From assembly GCA_002471865.1 (NCBI GenBank), contig DKQU01000040.1:1-24929 (forward strand): 24,929 nt of DNA, given 5' to 3'. How positions within the stretch are numbered: the first letter of the stretch is position 1; the number at the start of each line of letters is the position of its first letter. The DNA is from Fidelibacterota bacterium UBA7300 (GTDB lineage: Bacteria > Fidelibacterota > Marinisomatia > Marinisomatales > UBA2128). Positions 7,596-14,968 of the stretch are shown here, piece after piece. The translations under genes and the position numbers were made by a program. The notes under the pieces are model-generated. The model worked only from the letters and a program-made list of their open reading frames with translations. It made no database searches and was not told where the DNA came from.

Positions 7596-8462
7596 CTAGT
7601 CTAATTCCCCAAATATACGTTTGTGCATCATGGATGAAAAAGTGCGATCCGGAAGGAGAGCGCGAATAATCAAGCGGAGGCGGGATTGACGCCCGATCAA
7701 GTAACGCAGTTTGGGTTTTTTAGTATTTACCACTCGCTCAATTAAAGCAGCCACATCCTCAGGATCTCCCATCCCGTTCTTTGATTTGATCATTCTTCGA
7801 AGTTGATCCCGAAACGCATGAGTGTGCTTGAAATAGTGGCTGGCAGGATCTTCCGACTTCTGAGCCTTGTGAGCATTTTCTGTGAAGATCTTAGTTCGGT
7901 ATGAGCCGGGTTCGATCAGAACCACATCAATACCAAATGGCAACAACTCATGATAGAGGCTTTCGCTGAATCCTTCTAAGGCGAACTTTGAAGCACCATA
8001 TGCCCCCAATCCGGGGAATGAGGAACGACCAGATACACTGGAAATATTAAGAATCTTAGTACCACAACTGTCTTCAGTGGCAGTTTTACGCATGAGTGGT
8101 AGTGCGGCGCGGATTACCTTTTGTACACCGAAAAAGTTCGTCTCCATCTGATCACGAATTTCCTGTTCTGACAAGTCTTCAAAAAATCCACCAATGGCAT
8201 AGCCGGCGTTGTTGATTAGCACATCCAGACGCCCTTCGTCCCTTTCGATCTGTTCCATAGCGGAAACAGTTGAAGCATCTTCAGTAACATCAAGCTCAAG
8301 GATTCTGACTTCCCCGCCGCGCTGGGTAGACTCTGCCAGCAGATCACCTTTCTTGTCCAGATTCCGCATGGTGGCATAGACAGTATGACCTCCCGAAGCA
8401 AGTCTGGCTGCTGCCAGCATTCCGAATCCACTGGAACATCCTGTAATAAGTACCACACTCAT
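7596..8462 (-). CDS. Classical short-chain dehydrogenase/reductase
   Basis: 288 residues. Cofactor motif TGCSSGFG (7-14), structural NNAG (84-87) and the active-site set NISSVSG (Ser141/142), Tyr155-x3-Lys159 in AYGASK are all intact. The C-terminal region is about 60 residues longer than a minimal SDR and contains hydrophobic and basic stretches (RLRLIIRALLPDR), similar to the retinol/17-beta-hydroxysteroid or 3-ketosphinganine reductase-like SDRs that act on hydrophobic substrates. The substrate cannot be read from sequence. I start it at ATG 8462 because the frame upstream to 8678 encodes no SDR-like sequence and would fill the whole divergent promoter region. TAAATT sits seven bases before the start (8470-8475 on the plus strand), and no Shine-Dalgarno site is visible. 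Confidence 0.85.
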   Translation of the reverse strand: MSVVLITGCSSGFGMLAAARLASGGHTVYATMRNLDKKGDLLAESTQRGGEVRILELDVTEDASTVSAMEQIERDEGRLDVLINNAGYAIGGFFEDLSEQEIRDQMETNFFGVQKVIRAALPLMRKTATEDSCGTKILNISSVSGRSSFPGLGAYGASKFALEGFSESLYHELLPFGIDVVLIEPGSYRTKIFTENAHKAQKSEDPASHYFKHTHAFRDQLRRMIKSKNGMGDPEDVAALIERVVNTKKPKLRYLIGRQSRLRLIIRALLPDRTFSSMMHKRIFGELD

Positions 8463-8680
8463 AGGGTTGAATTTAGTAAACACGTGTTGCTCTTGACATA
8501 CTTTTGCCAGTGGCGTATTTTCTTTCCGTGAAAGCTGAACTTGTAAGCTTTGGGGTACTGGAAATCTGCAAAATAATGGCAGTTGATCCACCGGATACAA
8601 ACGCAATTCTTCATTGCACCTGTTAGTCTTAGTTTCACAAACACCCTGATTTTCCCCTCCCAATGAGATAAATTCCAATC
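8463..8680. promoter_or_regulatory. Divergent intergenic region between SDR and ABC exporter
   Basis: 218 bases with no convincing gene. It holds a strong plus-strand promoter at 8493-8521 and TAAATT boxes 6-7 bases from each flanking start codon (8470-8475 for the SDR, 8669-8674 for the ATPase). A 16-codon open frame (ATG 8576 to TAG 8626) lies in the plus-strand leader, but it has no good ribosome binding site and is not called as a gene. Confidence 0.5.
8493..8521 (+). promoter_or_regulatory. Strong sigma70-type promoter for the ABC exporter operon
   Basis: TTGACA (8493-8498, perfect consensus), a 17-base spacer, then TATTTT (8516-8521). Transcription would start near 8528, leaving a leader of about 150 bases before the ATPase start at 8681. 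The same bases lie about 30 upstream of the divergent SDR start, so the two genes may interfere with or co-regulate each other. Confidence 0.6.
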
Positions 8681-9616
8681 ATGCCCGCAGCCATTGAAGT
8701 CCGTAACCTCACCAAGACGTATGAGGATGTTCCTGCCCTGCGCGGGATTGACCTTACAATTCAGCCAGGAGAGTTTTACGGTCTACTTGGACCTAACGGC
8801 GCAGGGAAAACTACAACCATAGGTATCATTACCGGACTGGTTAAACTCCAAGGCGGAACTGTCTCCGTCTTCGGTAAAGATATCGTTCGGGACTACCGTT
8901 TCACGCGTTCACAGATCGGTGTTTCTCCTCAGGACTTCACCAGCGACTGGTTCTTCACTATTGAAAAACTCCTCTACTTCCAGGCGGGATACTACGGAAT
9001 CACTCAAAAAGAAGCTGCCCCCACCATCGAACGGCTTCTGGAGCAATTCGGACTTACAGCTAAACGCGATTCCAAGATTCGCCAATTGTCCGGAGGAATG
9101 AAGCGCCGCTTCCAGATTGCCAAATCACTCGTAAATGACCCCGACATTCTCATCCTCGATGAGCCCACAGCCGGTGTGGATGTTGAACTCCGGAGGATGC
9201 TGTGGAACTACCTTCGTGGTCTGCACCGTGAGGGAAAAACCATACTTCTCACTACTCACTACATCGAAGAAGCTGAACAACTTTGTGAAAAAGTTTCCAT
9301 TATTGATGAAGGTAAGATTATTACAGAAGGAACACCTAATGAACTCATCCGCTCCTTGGGCAAAGGCGGTGTGGAAGTACACGTTTCTGGATGGGAAGAG
9401 GCTATGGAAAAACGGTTGACCAATCTGACATTTGCCTACGAACCGTCTGAAGATGGCGGGAGAGTTATTTTCACAGTTGATAACCCTGAGAAGGAACTAA
9501 CCAAAATTGTTGACTCTCTCTCCTCCAACGGGTGCACCATTCATGAAGTAAGGGTCACAAAGTCAAGCCTGGAGGATGTCTTCATTGAACTGACAGGGAA
9601 AGCGATAAATGAGTGA
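8681..9616 (+). CDS. ABC-2 type exporter, ATP-binding protein (DrrA/NodI-like)
   Basis: 311 residues. Walker A GPNGAGKT (37-44), Q-loop VSPQD (81-85), signature LSGGMKRR (136-143), Walker B ILILDEP (156-162) and the switch His in LLTTHYIEEAEQL are present. The order and the C-terminal extension of about 90 residues (regulatory domain ending SLEDVFIELTGKA) are typical of the DrrA/NodI/CcmA-type ATPases that pair with an ABC-2 permease to export drugs, lipids or polysaccharides. The permease follows after 51 bases. The cargo is unknown; the third gene in the operon, a predicted outer-membrane protein, suggests an envelope-related substrate. Confidence 0.93.
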   Translation: MPAAIEVRNLTKTYEDVPALRGIDLTIQPGEFYGLLGPNGAGKTTTIGIITGLVKLQGGTVSVFGKDIVRDYRFTRSQIGVSPQDFTSDWFFTIEKLLYFQAGYYGITQKEAAPTIERLLEQFGLTAKRDSKIRQLSGGMKRRFQIAKSLVNDPDILILDEPTAGVDVELRRMLWNYLRGLHREGKTILLTTHYIEEAEQLCEKVSIIDEGKIITEGTPNELIRSLGKGGVEVHVSGWEEAMEKRLTNLTFAYEPSEDGGRVIFTVDNPEKELTKIVDSLSSNGCTIHEVRVTKSSLEDVFIELTGKAINE

Positions 9617-9667
9617 ATTTGATGAATAGTATTTAACACACGAAAAATAGTCAATGGAAAATAAAAA

Positions 9668-10456
9668 ATGACAACAGTAATACAACACATTAACTGGGTC
9701 GGCTTCAGAACGTTAGTAGCGAGGGAAATAACCCGCTTCCTTTCGGTATATCGTCAGACAGTCTTCCCGGGAGTGATCTCTTCATCTCTCTACATTATTA
9801 TCTTCGGCTTTACCCTTCAGCGAAGGATATCTTCTATCAACGATGTACCGTACTCCATTTATATTATACCCGGCCTTGTCATGATGAATGTCATCACCAA
9901 CGCCTACAACAACACTGCCTCCAGCCTCCTCCAGATGAAGCTGTTAGGACAAATGCAGGATATGCTCATCACCCCTTTAAGCAATCTCGAACTGGCTATT
10001 TCCTTTATCATCGGCGGAGCTGCCCGGGGTTTCATCAACGGTGTCATGGTTCTTTTAGTCGGTATGTTTCTTACAGGGATGCCGTTGGAGCATCCGTTCT
10101 ACGTCCTCCTCTTTCTGCTAATGGTATCGTGGAGTTTCTCAAGTGTTGGACTGATTATCGGAATCATGGCCGAAAGTTGGGATAACATCGCTACTATGGT
10201 AAACTTCTTTATCACTCCATTAATTTTCCTGGGCGGTGTCTTCTACTCTATTAACATGCTGCCCGAATTCTGGCGTACCCTTTCCATGGCCAATCCCATC
10301 TACTACGTCATCAACGGACTGCGCTACTCAGTACTCGGCGGAGGGGCCGCAGATTCTTCCATCGGACTTTCCCTCTTTGCTGCCGGAGTTATGACGATTT
10401 TGTTTACTGTGGCAGGAACGTATCTATTTCATCGGGGCTACCGGATTCGCCAGTGA
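9668..10456 (+). CDS. ABC-2 type exporter permease (NodJ/DrrB-like)
   Basis: 262 residues with six probable membrane spans (about 35-55, 70-92, 112-140, 145-167, 178-198, 232-252). The conserved stretch around FFITPLIFLGGVFYSINMLPEFWRTL, then NPIYYVINGLR, is the hallmark of ABC-2 permeases of the NodJ/DrrB branch. A single permease would dimerise and pair with two copies of the upstream ATPase. Its stop codon (TGA 10454-10456) overlaps the ATG of the next gene by one base, giving termination-reinitiation coupling. Confidence 0.92.
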   Translation: MTTVIQHINWVGFRTLVAREITRFLSVYRQTVFPGVISSSLYIIIFGFTLQRRISSINDVPYSIYIIPGLVMMNVITNAYNNTASSLLQMKLLGQMQDMLITPLSNLELAISFIIGGAARGFINGVMVLLVGMFLTGMPLEHPFYVLLFLLMVSWSFSSVGLIIGIMAESWDNIATMVNFFITPLIFLGGVFYSINMLPEFWRTLSMANPIYYVINGLRYSVLGGGAADSSIGLSLFAAGVMTILFTVAGTYLFHRGYRIRQ

Positions 10457-11178
10457 TGCTTCGCAGAACCCCTTTACTGTTTCTTCTCACTACAAGCTTA
10501 CTTAACGCACACGACTTGCCCGATCAACCTCCTTCATGGACTCACTACCTCCGCATGGGCGCTGCTCAAGAGGAGTCGTCATCGGGAGCCATGGGTTTCT
10601 ACCGCATCAAACGTATTCACGGAAACACGTTTCACGATCTGCGGGTGTTGGGAATGCACCTTCAAGATGCTACCATAGCTACAGCCCGGTACAAATCGAG
10701 CCAGAAGTTTACATCAGCACCTAAATTTTACCGCTTTACGGTTATGTCGCTCCGGCACAACAGTATCAGTGATCTGAAGATACGCTACCACTACAACCAG
10801 GGTTTCGGCGGTTTTGTTTTCGAGAAACCCACTACTCACCTTACGGCGGAAGCAGCCCTCTCCTACGACATGTCGGACTATCTTAGTGACACTCGTAAAA
10901 CCTCCTACTTTAAGTGGGGACTGTTCTGGGATGTTGATATCGGGCGCAATTCTCTCGCTTTTGACTTCGAGAACTTCAAACAAATAAGCGATCGTGAATC
11001 GGGGGAAGTGGATCAGTCGCGATTTGAACTTTCCGTTGAATTAAACATACCCATCTGGAAAAATGTGCAGCTGACTGTCGGTTACGAGGAAGAATTTTAT
11101 AACAGTGAAGAGATACCAAACATCCTCTTCATGTATGTTTCTACGGGGATAAAGCGACCTTTGGCACTTACTTTCTGA
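10456..11178 (+). CDS. Predicted outer-membrane beta-barrel-like protein (DUF481-like)
   Basis: 240 residues. The N terminus MLRRTPLLFLLTTSLLNAHD is a clear signal peptide. The rest is beta-rich with alternating hydrophobic and polar residues (FYRFTVMSLRHNSISDLKIRY, RFELSVELNIPIW, NVQLTVGYEEEFY) and many aromatic residues, as expected of a small barrel of the DUF481 kind; this is by impression and not a firm family match. The last strand does not end in Phe-at-the-terminus by chance alone: the protein ends LALTF, a C-terminal aromatic residue as in many outer-membrane barrels. It is coupled to the permease gene by a TGATG overlap and may report on or assist the exported cargo. Confidence 0.6.
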   Translation: MLRRTPLLFLLTTSLLNAHDLPDQPPSWTHYLRMGAAQEESSSGAMGFYRIKRIHGNTFHDLRVLGMHLQDATIATARYKSSQKFTSAPKFYRFTVMSLRHNSISDLKIRYHYNQGFGGFVFEKPTTHLTAEAALSYDMSDYLSDTRKTSYFKWGLFWDVDIGRNSLAFDFENFKQISDRESGEVDQSRFELSVELNIPIWKNVQLTVGYEEEFYNSEEIPNILFMYVSTGIKRPLALTF

Positions 11179-11224
11179 ATCAGACCAATACGTTAATATT
11201 TACAGAAATTTATCTGAAGATGAA

Positions 11225-12460
11225 TTACTCCCGGGCATTCGCCGCCACCCACGCCGAGTAATTGCCCTCATAACCGGCTTTCTTCTGGAGTTCTTTGATT
11301 TCCATTCGCACAGCATCCATATCGACTCCACCATCTGGGAGTCGGTTTTCAGCTACATAAATGGCAACCTCCCTAGAATGATCACGTGAGACACGAATAT
11401 TGCCTTTACCTGTGATGGAATTCCCCACACCGAAAACATTGTCAAGACCATTAATTTCACCTGTCTCCAAGTCTTTGATATCGTAAGTACTCCATTCCAT
11501 GGGCATCCCGTCAATTGGTTCAGGGATACTGCCGATAGAACTTATTACCATTGAATATTTGACGTCGTTTTCTGTCCCTGCTTTGGAAACTGCCTTATTA
11601 TTGATGACATCGTTTTCGATCATCCTCAAACCTACCAGCTTGCCGTCTTCCTCGATGATTCCAACAGGTTGTGTCTGATCTTTGAATCGGAATAAATATT
11701 TGTTCTGTGCATTTTGTAGAATCTTCGCCCGGGTCTGGCGCACTTTTTCTTCCTTCTCGGCTGAAGCACCTTCAGGAATGGAAGCAAGCGGCATGTTACG
11801 AACATTCCGGCGATACAGCAGATAGGTTCCCTGCAGCCCTAAGTCCTCCCATGTTAGATCAAACTCAGCTAATGCTTTGGGAATCCCCTTGTGTTCTAAT
11901 TCAAGCGTGCTGAGCTCAATCCCGCGCTCTTTGAGTACATTCGACACAAGCTCCACCTGGAGAATCTTTGCCACATCAATAGAAGCTAAGCCACCACCAA
12001 TCACAACGGCATTATCTGTCACATCAATCTGTTCGCCTTCGTAGGTAGATTGTTCGTGGTGGTTAAACCAATAGACAAATGGATTCTGGTAGTAAAAGTT
12101 GTCTCCTTCGTATTTAGCTATTTCCTTAACCGGGAATCCTCTATCCTTCCAAGCACCATTAGCCATGAGGACTGCACTGCATCCCATATTTACCAAATCC
12201 CCCATGGAATAATCTCTACCTATCTTAGTATTTGGAACAAAATCCACAAGCTCCTGATCCACTCTTTCATTTATGAGTGCCATCTGCTTTTTACGCTGTT
12301 TTGTATGCCACTTGGGAAGACCGTCTTCAATTTTCCCGTACGGGAGATCATTTTGCTCAATCACTACACAACGAATGCCTCGTTCGGTCAATTGATACAC
12401 AGCCTCCGAACCGGCTACAGCACCACCTACAATTGCTACAATCTGGTTTTCATTAGACAT
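11225..12460 (-). CDS. FAD/NAD(P)-binding oxidoreductase (GltD/ferredoxin reductase-like)
   Basis: 411 residues. Two dinucleotide-binding folds: an N-terminal FAD site AIVGGAVAGSEAVYQL (about 9-24), in which the middle Gly of GxGxxG is Ala, and an NAD(P) site VVIGGGLASIDVAKIL (about 152-167). The early segment PYGKIEDGLPKWH resembles the PGGLLRYGIP region of GltD/adrenodoxin-reductase-like flavoproteins. The late segment NVFGVGNSITGKGNIRVSRDHSREVA is the usual FAD-pyrophosphate Asp/Gly region, modified. No redox CxxC and no ferredoxin domain are present, so electrons probably go to a separate partner. AAAGGA (12469-12474 on the plus strand) lies eight bases before ATG 12460. The 141 bases upstream to the next gene hold AT-rich sequence and no gene. 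Confidence 0.8.
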   Translation of the reverse strand: MSNENQIVAIVGGAVAGSEAVYQLTERGIRCVVIEQNDLPYGKIEDGLPKWHTKQRKKQMALINERVDQELVDFVPNTKIGRDYSMGDLVNMGCSAVLMANGAWKDRGFPVKEIAKYEGDNFYYQNPFVYWFNHHEQSTYEGEQIDVTDNAVVIGGGLASIDVAKILQVELVSNVLKERGIELSTLELEHKGIPKALAEFDLTWEDLGLQGTYLLYRRNVRNMPLASIPEGASAEKEEKVRQTRAKILQNAQNKYLFRFKDQTQPVGIIEEDGKLVGLRMIENDVINNKAVSKAGTENDVKYSMVISSIGSIPEPIDGMPMEWSTYDIKDLETGEINGLDNVFGVGNSITGKGNIRVSRDHSREVAIYVAENRLPDGGVDMDAVRMEIKELQKKAGYEGNYSAWVAANARE

Positions 12461-12601
12461 TTTCTTTATCCTTTAATTGATTAACTAAATGATTTAACAG
12501 ATAAAATGATAGAAAGAATCCAATTGGCGAATTCATATCTATTAGACAGGAGTAAATTTAGGACTTCTAATTCTTGGATTCAAATATTGTTGAAAAACTC
12601 T
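12461..12601 (-). promoter_or_regulatory. AT-rich leader and ribosome binding site of the flavoprotein gene
   Basis: 141 bases between two minus-strand genes. The Shine-Dalgarno AAAGGA is at 12469-12474 (read on the minus strand), spaced eight bases from the ATG. Candidate promoter boxes are ambiguous in this AT-rich stretch and I do not name any. There is no clear terminator for the phosphodiesterase gene that ends at 12602. Confidence 0.4.
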
Positions 12602-13819
12602 CTAATTATCATTCAGCATAACCCGAACCGAATCGAGACTACCATCAATTTCTGGATACGGTACAATATCGAGGATCTCTGCTATTAGCGGATAGATATG
12701 AACATTGGAAAACGTATCCATTGCGTATCCTTTTCTAAAAGCTTTACCGCGTGCGTAAAAAATAGTATGCATACTCATCTCTCGATTATCGTATCCATGT
12801 GTACCCCAGACAGCACCTGGATTTTTCTTCAGCATCCACAGTTTTGAAGCTTCTTCCCTGCTCGAAACAATGTACCATCCGTCATCTGCAAGAAGCAGAA
12901 GATGAGGTATTCTACGGTTGTCTTGATAGTGCCACCTTTCCGGGAATTCACTCTTCAGATAAGCTTGCATGTGAGGGTGAGCCCCCCGAAGTCGATCTGC
13001 CGCAGACACGAGCGAAGGGCCATCTTCAATTTGCGCCACAAATGTATAAGGGTTGCTCCCGCTCAACTCATAATCTGCTACATTAATGTAATCTTCAAGA
13101 TAAATCAACCGCTCTGAGGTGACTTCTGACATTCCGTGATCGGAGCAAATTATCAAATTCACATCATCAGTAACTTCCAGTTTATCAAGTGCTGCCAAGA
13201 TCAATCCCAGAGTAGAATCCGCCTGCTGTACGATCCGGATGGTTTCCGGTGAATTGGGCCCATATTCATGGCCTGTCCAGTCAGGCTCGTGAAAGTAGAG
13301 CAGTATCAGGTGCGGACGTTCCTCAGGCGGCATCTCCAGCCATGTTACCATCTGCTCCACACGATCGCTGAACAAAACATCCTGATCGTAATAATAAAAA
13401 TAACTGGGGTGTTTCCCTCCGATGGGAGCTTCCGAGCCGCCCCAGTAATAGGACGCCGTTTTGACTCCCTGATTCTCAGCCGTTACCCAGATGGGCTCCC
13501 CACCGTACCACTTGGCATTCTGAACTGCAGATCTATCACTTAATTCATAGAGTTCGCCCCACACGGGATCACGGAATTCGTTGGAAACTATACCGTGATT
13601 CTCGGCATACATTCCCGTAGCGATGGCATAGTGATTAGGAAATGTTTTTGTCAAAAAAATCGGTCGAAGGGAGTTCGCTTTCACGCCTTCTCTCGCCAAT
13701 CGATCAAAGTTCGGAGTTTCAGCATAATCCGGGTAATCATAGCGGAAACCGTCAAAGGAGACAAGAACCACATACGAATCGTCACTCGCAAATCCCCAAA
13801 CAATAAGAGAGATAAGCAA
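12602..13819 (-). CDS. Exported type I phosphodiesterase/nucleotide pyrophosphatase (NPP family)
   Basis: 405 residues from TTG 13819. It belongs to the alkaline-phosphatase superfamily: metal ligand Asp23 in SFDG, catalytic nucleophile Thr59 in KTFPNH, then Asp180 and His184 in EPDWTGHEYG, Asp227-His228 in CSDHGM, and His341 in THGYDN. All six metal ligands plus the threonine nucleophile are visible, which fits an active two-zinc NPP that cleaves phosphodiester or pyrophosphate bonds of nucleotides or lipid headgroups. It should act outside the cytoplasm: the N terminus is hydrophobic (LLISLIVWGFAS). The same frame continues upstream through KNHYRLRIIP, a proper basic n-region, to an ATA codon at 13855 that overlaps the stop of the preceding gene; see findings. 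Thus the real start may be 12 codons upstream. Confidence 0.88.
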   Translation of the reverse strand: MLISLIVWGFASDDSYVVLVSFDGFRYDYPDYAETPNFDRLAREGVKANSLRPIFLTKTFPNHYAIATGMYAENHGIVSNEFRDPVWGELYELSDRSAVQNAKWYGGEPIWVTAENQGVKTASYYWGGSEAPIGGKHPSYFYYYDQDVLFSDRVEQMVTWLEMPPEERPHLILLYFHEPDWTGHEYGPNSPETIRIVQQADSTLGLILAALDKLEVTDDVNLIICSDHGMSEVTSERLIYLEDYINVADYELSGSNPYTFVAQIEDGPSLVSAADRLRGAHPHMQAYLKSEFPERWHYQDNRRIPHLLLLADDGWYIVSSREEASKLWMLKKNPGAVWGTHGYDNREMSMHTIFYARGKAFRKGYAMDTFSNVHIYPLIAEILDIVPYPEIDGSLDSVRVMLNDN

Positions 13820-13851
13820 GAGTGGAATTATTCTAAGTCTATAGTGATTTT

Positions 13852-14850
13852 TTATTGGTCTAACTCACTAATGCGCACAAAGGCAAAAATAGTTTCTGGA
13901 TACTTATCCGTTATTAGAAGAAATCCTCTGTTATCAAGCCTGACGACTCCTTCCCAGTTTCGTGACTCTTCTTCTATCTGTTCAAGCTGAATTGGAGGAT
14001 GGTTCGTTATACGTACTTGACTGTTCTCAACTCGAAACTCAACCAATCGCTCTACAGCCTCAGATTTCAAATGACTTGGGCCCTCTCCAAAACGTCCCGC
14101 AAGAGGATCTATGTTAGGCAGGATGGTTTTATCACCAGGCCAATAATAGTTTATTACCCAAAATTTTCCATCACTGTCAATATCGGTGGCATCTGTAATT
14201 CGATATTCCAGATGTTCAAGAGGAAGCGTTGATTCCACAGATAACTCAAAATCATATACCACAACTTCAGGTTTTGAATTTAGTCCAACACCATTAATCT
14301 CATGAAAAGTCATCAATCCATCACCAGTTAAAACCAGTGATTCGTATGTCATGTTTCGTATATCAGATTGCGGCCTTACCTTTTGAAGAGTTGTCGGATC
14401 AAGATGAATCATTTCTAAACCGGATTCCACTTCTCCTTTTACCAGGTAACCCATCATGCCTGAGTCTGTCTTTGCTTCTATCGTCATGTACACCACATCA
14501 TCAATGAAAGCAATAGCCTCGAATCCTTCATATCCGGGGATTTGACCGGATAGATTACTGTCGTCAAAGGGGATAGTTTTCGGTAACAGTTCATATTCTT
14601 TCTCTCCAATTATTGCTGCTTCCAATTCTGAGCGGGTTAGATAAAAAAGAGAGCCGTATTCACCGTGTGGAAATCGCTCGGGGTTTTCCGGCATTAAAAC
14701 AAGCCGGTCACTATCCCAGGCAAGACCAGAAACTTCACTTTCCCGATCCGCTAACGGTCCTACCAATGGTAATATCTGAACAGACGCTTCAGTAAGTGCA
14801 CTGCAGTTATATAATAAAAATGTAAACAGAACAGCGAGGGGATATCTCAT
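13852..14850 (-). CDS. Exported esterase-like-activity-of-phytase family protein (beta-propeller type)
   Basis: About 332 residues from ATG 14850; ATG 14862 (adds MGLK) is equally possible. A signal peptide MRYPLAVLFTFLLYNCSAL is followed by a beta-rich protein. VSGLAWDSDRLVLMPEN, GYEGFEAIAFIDDVVYMTIE, MTYESLVLTGDGLMTFHE and NWEGVVRLDNRGFLLITDK are spaced repeats of the kind seen in the esterase-like-activity-of-phytase and SdiA-regulated-like propeller families. Cys20 in LYNCS could be lipidated, but Asn before it is unusual for a lipobox. The frame upstream to 14985 would overlap the divergent methyltransferase gene and is rejected. Its TAA stop touches the phosphodiesterase gene downstream, so the two form an operon of exported, possibly phosphoester-handling, proteins. 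The family assignment is moderate. Confidence 0.6.
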   Translation of the reverse strand: MRYPLAVLFTFLLYNCSALTEASVQILPLVGPLADRESEVSGLAWDSDRLVLMPENPERFPHGEYGSLFYLTRSELEAAIIGEKEYELLPKTIPFDDSNLSGQIPGYEGFEAIAFIDDVVYMTIEAKTDSGMMGYLVKGEVESGLEMIHLDPTTLQKVRPQSDIRNMTYESLVLTGDGLMTFHEINGVGLNSKPEVVVYDFELSVESTLPLEHLEYRITDATDIDSDGKFWVINYYWPGDKTILPNIDPLAGRFGEGPSHLKSEAVERLVEFRVENSQVRITNHPPIQLEQIEEESRNWEGVVRLDNRGFLLITDKYPETIFAFVRISELDQ

Positions 14851-14922
14851 TTTGAGGCCCATAACGACCACAAATCTCACTGAGTTTGAGGTTTTTTCCA
14901 ATAAAGATTTTTTCTTCAGCCC

Positions 14923-14951
14923 TTGACTAAGAACATTACAAACACTATCTT
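14923..14951 (+). promoter_or_regulatory. Sigma70-type promoter of the methyltransferase gene
   Basis: TTGACT (14923-14928), a 17-base spacer, then TATCTT (14946-14951). Transcription would start near 14958, leaving only about 11 bases before the TTG start at 14969. A purine-rich AGGAAGAGG (14953-14961) would lie partly upstream of that start point. Confidence 0.5.
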
Positions 14952-14968
14952 CAGGAAGAGGCAGAAAA

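Noticed and set aside
8576..8626. 16-codon leader peptide in the exporter leader
   Set aside because: No good ribosome binding site and no attenuator structure; kept only as part of a finding.
8463..8678. 72-residue N-terminal extension of the SDR
   Set aside because: It has no family similarity and would fill the divergent promoter region; the Rossmann fold starts right after ATG 8462.
11174..11184. TCTGA-A-TCAGA palindrome at the end of the outer-membrane protein gene
   Set aside because: The one-base loop cannot fold as an RNA hairpin, so it is not a terminator; too short to call an operator.
12050..12484. Plus-strand open frame of 144 residues opposite the flavoprotein gene
   Set aside because: It is antisense to an intact coding region and has low-complexity, non-protein-like composition.
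13595..13990. Plus-strand open frame of 131 residues across the phosphodiesterase/phytase-like junction
   Set aside because: It is antisense to two well-supported genes and has no motif.
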